Assembly (NCBI GenBank): GCA_937907395.1
Contig: CALCII010000011.1
Location: 806,001-870,000, forward strand
Origin: an uncultured Chitinophagaceae bacterium
Lineage (GTDB): Bacteria; Bacteroidota; Bacteroidia; Chitinophagales; Chitinophagaceae
Length of the DNA stretch: 64,000 nt
Direction of reading: 5' to 3'
In this document: positions 18,784 to 26,474 of the stretch, piece by piece
Numbering within the stretch: position 1 is the stretch's first letter
Layout: every line of letters begins with the position of its first letter
Made by a program: the position numbers and the translations under genes
The notes under the pieces: generated by a model
Database searches by the model: none
What the model was told of the DNA's origin: nothing
Seen by the model: the letters and a program-made list of their open reading frames with translations, nothing else

Positions 18784-18833
18784 TACCCGCTTTGTAGTAT
18801 TTTTTAGGTATACAGGTTCCTTTAATTTTGCTC

Positions 18834-19805
18834 ATGCGAGCCGCAAAGAACACCTGGATCAGTGAATATTTCACCTTTTCCAAAAAAGACCGAAGGGCCG
18901 TTGCTATCCTATTGTTATTGGCAGTACTGTTTTCATTGTTGCCGAAATTGTTTCCTGTTTTGGTAAAAAGCGACCAATTGCTGATCATCGATACTGCCAC
19001 ACAAACACAGTTGGTTCAAATGACAACTCCAACTCCGTCTTCATCATATGATGATCGTGATGAAAGTAATGGAGAATGGCTGAAACCCCAATCATCCCCT
19101 TATCATACTTCAACACCTGTAACAGCAGCTGAATTGTTTTACTTTGATCCCAACACAGCAACCACTGACGAGTGGAAGCGACTTGGGCTGAGGGAAAAAA
19201 CCATTCAAACCATCCTGAATTTCCGTTCCAAAGGTGGGAAATTCAGAAAGCCGGAAGATCTGTCAAAGATTTATGGATTACGATCACAGGATTATGAACG
19301 GTTAAGCAGCTATGTACGTATTGGTGCTGCAGGTTCTGTAGCTTCGGCTCACAGTGATCATTCGTTCCCGGCAAATAATGCTCCACGTGTTGAAACCGTC
19401 GTAACAATAGACATCAATCTTTCCGACTCAACAGATTGGAAAAGGCTGAAAGGGATTGGACCGGCTTATGCACGAAGAATTCTCAACTACCGTACTAAAC
19501 TGGGCGGATTTACGTCCGTAGACCAGGTGGCGGAAACCTATGGCTTGCCCGATTCCACATTTCTGCAGATCAAATCTCACCTGATCAATGCCGGGGTGGG
19601 CATCCGGCAGATCAATATCAACACTGCCAGTTTCGAGGAACTGAAGCAGCACCCGTATATCCGTTATTCCATTGCCAATGCCATCGTTCAATACCGGAAC
19701 CAGCACGGCCATTTCCGCTCTGTTCGTGATCTTTTGCAGATTGGCGCCATTGAGGAATCGGCCTATCAAAAAATGGCTCCCTACCTCACCGTAAATTCCC
19801 AATAA
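18834..19805 (+). CDS. ComEA-like helix-hairpin-helix protein with membrane anchor
   Basis: The product is 323 residues from the ATG at 18834; a TTG six bases upstream is the alternative. One hydrophobic segment near residues 23-42 anchors it. Three helix-hairpin-helix modules follow, at about residues 110-150 (LREKTIQTILNFRSKGGKF), 190-235 (LKGIGPAYARRILNYRTKLG) and 255-300 (HPYIRYSIANAIVQYRNQHG). The arrangement fits an envelope-anchored DNA-binding protein related to ComEA, which binds incoming DNA in transformation. No other competence gene is close, so that role is inference. A TAATTTTG match at 18823-18830 ends four bases before the ATG and would give a nearly leaderless message. Confidence 0.85.
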   Translation: MRAAKNTWISEYFTFSKKDRRAVAILLLLAVLFSLLPKLFPVLVKSDQLLIIDTATQTQLVQMTTPTPSSSYDDRDESNGEWLKPQSSPYHTSTPVTAAELFYFDPNTATTDEWKRLGLREKTIQTILNFRSKGGKFRKPEDLSKIYGLRSQDYERLSSYVRIGAAGSVASAHSDHSFPANNAPRVETVVTIDINLSDSTDWKRLKGIGPAYARRILNYRTKLGGFTSVDQVAETYGLPDSTFLQIKSHLINAGVGIRQININTASFEELKQHPYIRYSIANAIVQYRNQHGHFRSVRDLLQIGAIEESAYQKMAPYLTVNSQ

Positions 19806-19940
19806 TTTTTTTGCTAACAATTGTTAGGTTTGCTTATCTTCGCATTACCGTTTCGATTGATTGCTATATGTAACACAGTTGAGTCATGGTCTGCTCTTAA
19901 CAGTCAGTTCATGGCTCAATTTTTTTAACTTACCACCAAT

Positions 19941-21083
19941 ATGAATTTCCAGCATACCGAACTCACTTCACAGGTAGCCCAGGCCGCAAAAGATTTTTCT
20001 TTAAAACATATTCAGCCACATGTAATGGAATGGGATGAGGCGCAGCATTTTCCCAAAGACCTGTTTCATGAAATGGGAAAACTGGGTATGATGGGCTTGT
20101 TTGTGCCGGAACAATATGGTGGCAGTGGATTTGGTTATCATGAATACGTTGCAGCCATTGTGGAAGTGTCAAAAGTGTGCGGGGCAATCGGGTTGAGTCT
20201 GGCTGCGCATAATTCCCTTTGTACAGGTCATATTTACTATTGCGGCAGTGAAGAACAGAAGAAAAAGTATCTCCCCAAGCTGGCAACCGGTGAATGGCTG
20301 GGTGCCTGGGGCTTAACGGAGCCTAATACAGGAAGCGATGCGGCAAATATGAAAACAACCGCTGTGAAAGATGGAAGCGATTGGATTCTAAATGGAACCA
20401 AATGCTGGATCACTCATGGTAAAAGTGCCGAAGTGGCGGTGGTGATTGCCCGTACCGGTGAACCCCGTGTGAGTGGAAATGCCACAGCGTTTATTGTAGA
20501 AAGAGGCACACCCGGATTTTCGGCAGGAAAGAAAGAAAACAAACTGGGCATGCGTGCCAGCGAAACCACCGAAATGATATTTGACAATTGCCGCATTCCC
20601 GATTCCAACCGTATAGGTGAAGTGGGCGATGGTTTCCGCCAAGCATTAAAAGTGCTAGATGGCGGACGTATTTCCATTGCAGCCCTATCACTGGGAATTG
20701 CCAAAGGCGCTTACGAAGCAGCATTGAAATATGCACAGGAGCGCCAGCAGTTTGATCAGCCCATTGCTAAATTTCAGGGCATTTCTTTTAAGCTCGCCGA
20801 TATGGCAACCGAAATTGCTGCCGCAGAATTACTCATTGCAAAGGCTGCCGATTTAAAAAACCGTGGCGAAAAAGTAACCGAAGCCGGTGCTATGGCAAAA
20901 TATTATGCCAGTGAAATTGCAGTGAAAATCAGTAATGATGCAGTGCAGGTATTTGGCGGTTACGGATACACGAAAGATTTTCCGGTTGAGAAGTATTACC
21001 GTGATTCCAAGCTTTGTACCATTGGTGAAGGTACCAGTGAAATTCAGAAGATTGTGATTGCAAGGGAGCAGATTAAAGGTTAG
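19941..21083 (+). CDS. Acyl-CoA dehydrogenase
   Basis: This 380-residue flavoenzyme of the usual short/medium-chain length oxidises acyl-CoA to enoyl-CoA. It has the first signature GAWGLTEPNTGSDAANMKTT, and the C-terminal block QVFGGYGYTKDFPVEKYYRD followed by IGEGTSEIQKIV, whose first Glu is at the catalytic-base position of the butyryl-CoA dehydrogenase group. It stands alone between the HhH gene and a small reverse-strand gene. Chain length preference cannot be read. Electrons would go to an ETF encoded elsewhere. Confidence 0.95.
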   Translation: MNFQHTELTSQVAQAAKDFSLKHIQPHVMEWDEAQHFPKDLFHEMGKLGMMGLFVPEQYGGSGFGYHEYVAAIVEVSKVCGAIGLSLAAHNSLCTGHIYYCGSEEQKKKYLPKLATGEWLGAWGLTEPNTGSDAANMKTTAVKDGSDWILNGTKCWITHGKSAEVAVVIARTGEPRVSGNATAFIVERGTPGFSAGKKENKLGMRASETTEMIFDNCRIPDSNRIGEVGDGFRQALKVLDGGRISIAALSLGIAKGAYEAALKYAQERQQFDQPIAKFQGISFKLADMATEIAAAELLIAKAADLKNRGEKVTEAGAMAKYYASEIAVKISNDAVQVFGGYGYTKDFPVEKYYRDSKLCTIGEGTSEIQKIVIAREQIKG

Positions 21084-21091
21084 ATTCTTTA

Positions 21092-21265
21092 TCAATCCAG
21101 AAAGTCTTCTTCATCCTTCGGCCCATACTTATCAAACAGTTTGTCAATCGCCCCACCGAAGATGGGAAATTTCTCTTTTGCAAAATTCTTAATCACATCA
21201 ATGGCTGCATAGGCCTGTTGTTCTGTCAATCCTTTTTCCATTAAACGTTTGATGAGATCCTGCAT
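21092..21265 (-). CDS. Small conserved protein, 57 residues, unknown function
   Basis: A complete reading frame starts at the ATG at 21265 and ends with TGA at 21092. The product is amphipathic and helical: MQDLIKRLMEKGLTEQQAYA, then an Ala-Ile-rich helix, FPIFGGAIDKLFDKYG and an acidic tail DEEDFLD. The pattern (helix, Glu-Gln turn, helix, Gly-Gly, helix) looks like a folded mini-domain and not chance coding. It lies between convergent acyl-CoA dehydrogenase and clpX, and may share the upstream spacer as leader. The function is unknown. Confidence 0.72.
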   Translation of the reverse strand: MQDLIKRLMEKGLTEQQAYAAIDVIKNFAKEKFPIFGGAIDKLFDKYGPKDEEDFLD

Positions 21266-21331
21266 TGGCAAGGTTTAAAAGTTCAAAAGGTTCAATGATT
21301 AAAGGTTTAAGCTACGAGATATTTTAAGCCG

Positions 21332-21359
21332 TACATCTAACATCACACATCCTACATGT
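21332..21359. repeat. Degenerate 7-base tandem repeat, TACATCn type
   Basis: Four units in perfect phase: tacatct, aacatca, cacatcc, tacatgt. They lie just outside the clpX stop codon. The same word family recurs at 24365-24411, on the other side of the clp genes. Confidence 0.6.
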
Positions 21360-21361
21360 AC

Positions 21362-22594
21362 TTACGCTACTTTCAGCATACTCAGCTTGCTCTTATCAAA
21401 CTTGTGCTGGGCGTAATCGAGTGTTAAGTGGAATTGTTTTTCTTCGCTGCCGGGTAAATCAAACATAGCATCGGTTAAAATGCTTTCGCAAATGCTGCGT
21501 AAACCACGGGCGCCGAGTTTGTATTCCATGGCCTTGCTGACCATGAAATCATATACGGCATCATCGATACGTAGCTCAATGCCTTCCAGTTCAAATAATT
21601 TCTTGTATTGTTTGATGAGGGCATTCTTGGGTGTTACCAGGATCTGGCGCAGTGTTTCTGCATCCAACGGATTGAGATAGGTAACAACCGGTAAACGTCC
21701 GAGTAATTCAGGGATCAATCCGAATGATTTCAAATCCTGTGCATTTACATACTGCAGCAGGTTTTTCTTCATCAGCTCCTGTTCTTCTTTGTTTACATTA
21801 AACCCGATGGCATTGGTGTTTACACGACGGGCAATCACTTTATCAATTCCGTCGAAAGCGCCACCGCAGATGAAGAGAATATTCTGTGTGTTGATCTTGA
21901 TAAGCTTTTGTTCGGGGTGTTTTCGTCCGCCTTGTGGAGGTACCAGTACTTCCGTTCCTTCCAGCAACTTCAGCATTCCCTGTTGTACACCTTCACCACT
22001 TACATCTCTTGTAATGGAAGGGTTGTCTCCCTTACGGGCAATCTTATCAATTTCATCAATGTATACGATACCTTTCTCAGCAGCCGCCACATCATAATTA
22101 CATACCTGTAACAAACGGGTTAAAATGCTTTCCACATCTTCGCCCACATAGCCGGCTTCTGTAAACACAGTGGCGTCAACAATCGCAAACGGAACATTCA
22201 GTAAACGTGCAATGGTTTTAGCCAGTAAGGTTTTACCGGTTCCGGTTTCGCCCACCATTACAATATTGCTCTTTTCAATTTCAATTTCGCTTTCGCTTTT
22301 TTGCTTCAGGCGTTTGTAATGATTGTAAACAGCAACAGCCAGCACTTTTTTCGCTTCATCCTGGCCAATGATATATTCATCTAAGAAGCGTTTGATTTCA
22401 ACGGGCTTCTTCACATTGAGTTTGAAATTGGAAACGGCATGATCGCTCTTCAGCATCAGCTCCTGCTGAATAATCTCCTGTGCATGCTCCACACAATTTT
22501 CACAGATATGCCCTTCCTGTCCGGCAATCAGGATTTTAACCTCATCCCGGTTGCGGCCACAGAACGAACAGTGCAACAAGTTGTTTTTTGCCAT
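21362..22594 (-). CDS. clpX: ATP-dependent Clp protease ATP-binding subunit ClpX
   Basis: The 410-residue AAA+ unfoldase has an N-terminal zinc-binding domain (CSFCGRNRDE and CENC) and Walker A GETGTGKT. The pore loop is GYVGED, the Walker B region YIDEIDKIARK, and sensor 2 lies in KLGARGLR. The ClpP-docking IGF tripeptide is present in NAIGFNVNK. It unfolds tagged substrates into ClpP. It has its own promoter, separated from the clpP pair by a terminator, so ClpX and ClpP levels can be set separately. Confidence 0.97.
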   Translation of the reverse strand: MAKNNLLHCSFCGRNRDEVKILIAGQEGHICENCVEHAQEIIQQELMLKSDHAVSNFKLNVKKPVEIKRFLDEYIIGQDEAKKVLAVAVYNHYKRLKQKSESEIEIEKSNIVMVGETGTGKTLLAKTIARLLNVPFAIVDATVFTEAGYVGEDVESILTRLLQVCNYDVAAAEKGIVYIDEIDKIARKGDNPSITRDVSGEGVQQGMLKLLEGTEVLVPPQGGRKHPEQKLIKINTQNILFICGGAFDGIDKVIARRVNTNAIGFNVNKEEQELMKKNLLQYVNAQDLKSFGLIPELLGRLPVVTYLNPLDAETLRQILVTPKNALIKQYKKLFELEGIELRIDDAVYDFMVSKAMEYKLGARGLRSICESILTDAMFDLPGSEEKQFHLTLDYAQHKFDKSKLSMLKVA

Positions 22595-22635
22595 TTATTT
22601 AATTTTTTCTGATCCGTTGGTTACCGGTCAGCCAT

Positions 22636-22643
22636 CAAAGATA
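22636..22643 (-). promoter_or_regulatory. -7 element of the clpX promoter
   Basis: The minus strand reads TATCTTTG, a full TAnnTTTG match, 42 bases before the clpX ATG. Confidence 0.5.
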
Positions 22644-22687
22644 GGAAAGGCTTTCAGAAACAGGTAGTTTCCTGCCAAAAACAGGCA

Positions 22688-22726
22688 TAAAAAACCACTA
22701 AGCGGCAATAACCAGACCTTAGTGGT
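22688..22726 (-). terminator. Intrinsic terminator after the clpP pair
   Basis: On the minus strand a perfect 9-base stem (ACCACTAAG / CTTAGTGGT) with a 15-base loop is followed directly by six T residues. It lies 25 bases after the stop of the second clpP gene and before clpX. Confidence 0.85.
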
Positions 22727-22750
22727 GTCATTACAATTTATGCGGTGGTC

Positions 22751-23377
22751 TTATAATTTATCGAGGATGCCGTCCACAATTCCATATTGGAGTGCTTCGT
22801 TGGCATTCATCCAGTAGTCACGATCAAAGTCTTTCATCACCTGTTCAACGGTTTTGCCACAGTTATCGGCCAGGATTTTGGCGCCTAACTCTTTTGTTTT
22901 AGCGATCTGGTCGGCCAGAATTTCAAGGTCGGCACTGGTGCCTTGTGCGCCACCCATGCTGGGCTGGTGAATCATTACTTCACCATGGGGGAAAATGAAA
23001 CGTCTGCCTTTTGTACCACCACTCAGGAGGATAGATCCCATGGAGGCTGCCATACCCATACAAATGGTACTAACGGGGGAGCTGATCATTTGCATGGTGT
23101 CATAAATCACCATACCGCTGGTTACCACCCCACCCGGACTGTTGATAAACAATTTGATTTCTTCTCCCGGTTGAACGGCATCCAGGTACAGCAGTTTGTT
23201 CACGAGTTCCTTGGCAGAGTTGTCGTGCACAACACCCCAGAAAAATACTTTACGCTGTTCTAAAAATTTCTTGTTGTACGGACCAAAGGCAGCCGCAGAA
23301 AATTGTTCCAACGGATTTTCTTTGGGCTCCTCTTCTTCTTCCAAACGGAAAGGATATTTTAAATAATGCTGATTCAT
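22751..23377 (-). CDS. clpP: ATP-dependent Clp protease proteolytic subunit (second copy)
   Basis: This 208-residue ClpP has an intact triad: Ser in MGMAASMGSILL, His in VMIHQPSMGG, and Asp in DRDYWMNANEAL. It starts 20 bases after the stop of the other clpP gene, so both are on one transcript. The substrate loop differs from that of its neighbour (SMGGAQGTSADLE against YGGAGGQATDIQ). Both copies being intact suggests either mixed rings or two ClpP types, as seen in some other bacteria with two clpP genes. Confidence 0.95.
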   Translation of the reverse strand: MNQHYLKYPFRLEEEEEPKENPLEQFSAAAFGPYNKKFLEQRKVFFWGVVHDNSAKELVNKLLYLDAVQPGEEIKLFINSPGGVVTSGMVIYDTMQMISSPVSTICMGMAASMGSILLSGGTKGRRFIFPHGEVMIHQPSMGGAQGTSADLEILADQIAKTKELGAKILADNCGKTVEQVMKDFDRDYWMNANEALQYGIVDGILDKL

Positions 23378-23397
23378 AGCATGAATTGTTTAATGAT

Positions 23398-24093
23398 TTA
23401 GCTCTCTTTTGATTTACGTGGGTTCATGATCAATACTTCGTCTACCAGGCCATATTCTTTTGCTTCGGCAGCCGTCATCCAGAAATCACGGTCACTGTCT
23501 TCTTTGATTTTTTCAAAGGTCTGACCGCTGTGATAAGCAATGATTTCATACAGTTCATTTTTCAGCTTCTTCACTTCGTTCACCATGATCTGTATATCGG
23601 TTGCTTGTCCGCCTGCTCCGCCATAGGGCTGATGCAGCATAATGCGTGAATGTTTCAGAGCAGTACGTTTACCATGCGTACCGGCACACATTAATACAGC
23701 GCCCATACTGGCAGCAATACCAATGGTGATGGTGCTTACATCGGGAGTGATGTATTGCATAGTATCATAAATACCCAGACCGGCATAGATACTGCCGCCC
23801 GGACTGTTGATGTACATCTGAATGTCTCTGGTACGATCGGTACTTTCGAGGAACAGTAACTGTGCAGTAACAATATTGGCAACGTAATCATTGATAGGTT
23901 CGCCCATGAAAATGATGCGGTCCATCATTAAACGGGAAAACACATCCATACTGGCCACATTCAACGGACGCTCTTCTATAATATAGGGAGTGAGGTTGCT
24001 GGGATTGAAATGCGTTTGATAGTTGTGCAAAGTAGCGCCGGAAATACCACGGTGCTTTACGGCGTATTTTTCAAATTCTTTATTGAAATCCAT
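23398..24093 (-). CDS. clpP: ATP-dependent Clp protease proteolytic subunit (first copy)
   Basis: This 231-residue ClpP is the more standard of the two. Its triad is Ser in IGIAASMGAVLM, His in IMLHQPYGGAGGQATD and Asp in DSDRDFWMTAAEAKEYG. The N-terminal extension of about 35 residues is probably a propeptide or axial loop region. It is followed by the second clpP gene after 20 bases and preceded by a terminator for tig, so the pair is a two-gene operon with clpX just beyond. Confidence 0.96.
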   Translation of the reverse strand: MDFNKEFEKYAVKHRGISGATLHNYQTHFNPSNLTPYIIEERPLNVASMDVFSRLMMDRIIFMGEPINDYVANIVTAQLLFLESTDRTRDIQMYINSPGGSIYAGLGIYDTMQYITPDVSTITIGIAASMGAVLMCAGTHGKRTALKHSRIMLHQPYGGAGGQATDIQIMVNEVKKLKNELYEIIAYHSGQTFEKIKEDSDRDFWMTAAEAKEYGLVDEVLIMNPRKSKES

Positions 24094-24243
24094 AATTCAA
24101 ATTTTCGGTTACAAGTTAAGGCAAACGTGTGGAATAGAGATTCAAATATTGTGCAAAGAAAAAAAACAAGACAATACGGCAGGAGTTGGGGATGCGATGG
24201 CTGTTGGTCGTTTGCAGTTGGCCGGGAAGCAGGGGCTTAATGC

Positions 24244-24278
24244 TGAATGCGAAATGCTGAATGCTGAATGCTTAATGC
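24244..24278. repeat. Degenerate 7-base tandem repeat, TGAATGC type
   Basis: Five units in perfect phase: tgaatgc, gaaatgc, tgaatgc, tgaatgc, ttaatgc. Confidence 0.7.
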
Positions 24279-24364
24279 ATGAGGAACTTATATTTGAACA
24301 TTTTGGTTGACCGATGGCCGGAAGAAAGCTCCGCAGAAAATATGCGTATGATTAGAAGCATACG

Positions 24365-24411
24365 TACATCGTACACCGTACATCGCACATCTTACACCGC
24401 ACCGTACATCT
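24365..24411. repeat. Degenerate 7-base tandem repeat, TACATCG type
   Basis: The units are tacatcg, tacaccg, tacatcg, cacatct, tacaccg, a 5-base partial caccg, and tacatct. The word family is shared with the array at 21332-21359. Confidence 0.7.
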
Positions 24412-24433
24412 GATTTTGTGCGTGTACCAAAAT

Positions 24434-24460
24434 AAAAACCCGCTGATATTACTCAGCGGG
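24434..24460 (-). terminator. Intrinsic terminator after tig
   Basis: On the minus strand a perfect 8-base stem CCCGCTGA / TCAGCGGG with a 6-base loop is followed by five T residues. It lies about 48 bases after the trigger factor stop. Confidence 0.85.
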
Positions 24461-24508
24461 CTATATAAATCTGAAATTGTAAATCTAACATCTGCAATTC
24501 ATGTTCTG

Positions 24509-25873
24509 CTAGTGGTGGTGATGCTGATGTTCTTCATTCATTTTGATGAAAGCTTCAGCTGTAACTTCTTTTTCATCTTTCTTCACCTGTTGTTCGGCCC
24601 AGACAAACACTTTTTCAGTAACCACACGACGGTAAGTACTGTCAAGCTGTTGTTCATCTTTCATCAGTGTTTCAACATATTGATCCAGCCATTCCAGGTT
24701 ACCATCGGCCAGGCTCATGCCGCCGAAATAATTCAATACCTGCTGACGGAAACTGTCTTTCAGTTCTTCTGCACTTACTTCCAGTTTATTTTCATTGATG
24801 ATTTTATCGGTAATCAATGTCCAGCGTAACTGGTTGTTGAAAGTGGGGTATTCTGCTTCCACTTCTTCGGCAGTTTTTGCTTTCTCGCCAGAAGTTGCCA
24901 GCCATTTTTTCAGGAAACCTTCCGGTAAATCCATTTTGGTTTCCTCCAGGAGCACATGATAAAGGTGGTGTTGCAACTGATTGGAGCTTTGGCGATCCCA
25001 GTATGCCTGGATGTCTTTTTCAACAGCGGCACGGAAATCAGCTTCTGTTGTAACATCTTTGCCGGGAAGCGCTTCTTTGAAGAATTCTTCGTTCAGTTCT
25101 CTTTTTTCAACCAATCCCAGTTTGGTAATGGTTACTTTGAAAAAGTAATCGCCGGCATCTGTCAATCCAAGATCACTCAGGATCCAGGTGCGTTCTTTTT
25201 CATCAAATGCTTCATTCAGTTGAAGAACCAAAGTGGCATCTTTTTTCAATCCAATTAACTTCGGACGGAAACCTTCTGCGAAATATTTAACCAGGAGTGA
25301 ATTGTCTTTTTTCAATCCACCTTCAACTACATTACCATCACGGTCGGCTTCTTCAAATGTTACATTCAGTACCGTTTCATCACCTGCTACTGTTTCGGGT
25401 TCTGTCATTTTTCCAAGGCGAGTTTGCAGGCGTTCCACTTCTTCATTTACCATTTCAGCAGTTGCTTTTACACGGTAGAAAGGTGCTTTTACATTGCTGA
25501 GGCCGAGTTCGAAAGCTGGTTTTAAGCCAATTTCAAATTCAAAGGTGTAATCGGTGGGAGTATCCATATCCGGTTGAAATGAACCATTGGGCAAAGGAAG
25601 CGGCTGGGCAAAAATTTCCAGCTTTTCATTTACCAGGTAATCATTTAAACCTTTTTCAATGTTGCGGATCACTTCTTCAGTAAAAAGACCCTGGCCATAC
25701 ATTTTCTTAACCATACCGGCAGGTACCATTCCTTTGCGGAAACCGGGAATATTTGCCTGTTTACTGTAGTTTTTTAATGTTTTTTCGAACGAAGGAAAGT
25801 ATTCGTCTTTTGTAACCGTCACAACGAGTTTGTCGTTCAACAAACCGATGTTTTCTCTTGTAACTGTAGCCAT
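24509..25873 (-). CDS. tig: Trigger factor
   Basis: The 454-residue ribosome-associated chaperone starts at the ATG at 25873 (MATVTRENIG); the longer frame to 25927 covers repeat-like spacer and is not family-like. The N-terminal ribosome-binding domain contains IPGFRKGMVPAGMVKKMYG, the signature loop. The FKBP-like middle domain is divergent and the C-terminal chaperone arms follow. The last residues are His-rich (EEHQHHHH), which could bind metal and is unusual for trigger factor. It sits downstream of tRNA-Leu, probably on the same transcript. Confidence 0.92.
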   Translation of the reverse strand: MATVTRENIGLLNDKLVVTVTKDEYFPSFEKTLKNYSKQANIPGFRKGMVPAGMVKKMYGQGLFTEEVIRNIEKGLNDYLVNEKLEIFAQPLPLPNGSFQPDMDTPTDYTFEFEIGLKPAFELGLSNVKAPFYRVKATAEMVNEEVERLQTRLGKMTEPETVAGDETVLNVTFEEADRDGNVVEGGLKKDNSLLVKYFAEGFRPKLIGLKKDATLVLQLNEAFDEKERTWILSDLGLTDAGDYFFKVTITKLGLVEKRELNEEFFKEALPGKDVTTEADFRAAVEKDIQAYWDRQSSNQLQHHLYHVLLEETKMDLPEGFLKKWLATSGEKAKTAEEVEAEYPTFNNQLRWTLITDKIINENKLEVSAEELKDSFRQQVLNYFGGMSLADGNLEWLDQYVETLMKDEQQLDSTYRRVVTEKVFVWAEQQVKKDEKEVTAEAFIKMNEEHQHHHH

Positions 25874-25881
25874 AATAGAGT

Positions 25882-25917
25882 TTAAAAAGTTAAAAGGTTG
25901 AAAAGTTGAAGAAGTTG
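25882..25917. repeat. Degenerate 8-base tandem repeat
   Basis: The units are ttaaaaag, ttaaaagg, ttgaaaag and ttgaagaa, followed by gttgg, in the spacer between tRNA-Leu and tig. The period here is 8, not 7 as in other spacers. Confidence 0.5.
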
Positions 25918-25969
25918 GAAGAGGCATCCCTTTCTCCTTAAACCTCTTGAACTATTCAACCTGGGTTTG

Positions 25970-26051
25970 TCCGGATGGAGGGACTCGAACCCCCACACCT
26001 TGCGGCATCAGATCCTAAGTCTGACGTGTCTACCAATTTCACCACATCCGG
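25970..26051 (-). tRNA. tRNA-Leu (anticodon TAG)
   Basis: The sequence folds into a type II tRNA of 82 bases. The 7-base acceptor stem is perfect (CCGGATG / CATCCGG), the D-arm reads TGGTGAAATTGGTAGACACG as in other tRNA-Leu genes, and the anticodon stem TCAGA / TCTGA encloses loop CTTAGGA with anticodon TAG. A short variable arm (TGCCGCAAGGTGT) and T-arm GGGGGTTCGAGTCCCTC follow. CCA is not encoded. It reads CUA-type leucine codons. Confidence 0.95.
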
Positions 26052-26119
26052 AAGAACTGTTTCTGGTTTAATGAAGCACCTCTTTGGAGGCAAATCATAA
26101 ACGAATTAAAAACGGGCTG

Positions 26120-26127
26120 CAAAGGTA
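26120..26127 (-). promoter_or_regulatory. -7 element for tRNA-Leu (and tig)
   Basis: The minus strand reads TACCTTTG, a full TAnnTTTG match, about 70 bases before the tRNA 5' end. Confidence 0.5.
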
Positions 26128-26474
26128 GGGAGAAACAGGCATTCAGGCGATACGGGAAGATGCTTTTTAAATTTTTCTCTGCAGAGGGCAATCCGCTACA
26201 AATCTGTTGCTGAAAAATGAAGCGATTGTGTTTCCGGGTTTTCTATGAATTTTTTCGTAGTTGTTCCCGTCTATTTAATTATTTGACCGGTTTGGCAAAA
26301 CTCCTGTGAATCAGTAAATCGCATCCGCATCAAGAACTGAATCTTTATTTTTAGTACAGAACTGTTATTGGGGAACGATTTCCGGTTTCTGCAGAAAATG
26401 AAAGGGGTAGCACAAATGAGTGAAGTGACCTTGGAAACCGCAAATCAGGAAACACACATAAAATCTCTTAATCG
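26128..26474. other. Divergent spacer, no gene seen
   Basis: This stretch of about 350 bases between the tRNA promoter and the DUF885 gene shows no convincing coding frame, RNA fold or repeat. Confidence 0.5.

Larger units (their letters stand above)
24094..24433. other. Spacer between clpP and the tig terminator, repeat-rich
   Basis: I see no gene in this stretch of about 340 bases. It should hold the clpP promoter, but I found no full TAnnTTTG match. It contains two separate 7-base repeat arrays, at 24244-24278 and 24365-24411. Confidence 0.5.

Noticed and set aside
18823..18830. TAATTTTG as promoter of the HhH gene
   Set aside because: It ends only four bases before the ATG. A leaderless message is possible but this may be chance, so it is mentioned only in the gene entry.
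24365..24411. CRISPR-like spacing of short repeats
   Set aside because: The units are 7 bases, contiguous and degenerate, with no unique spacers and no cas genes.
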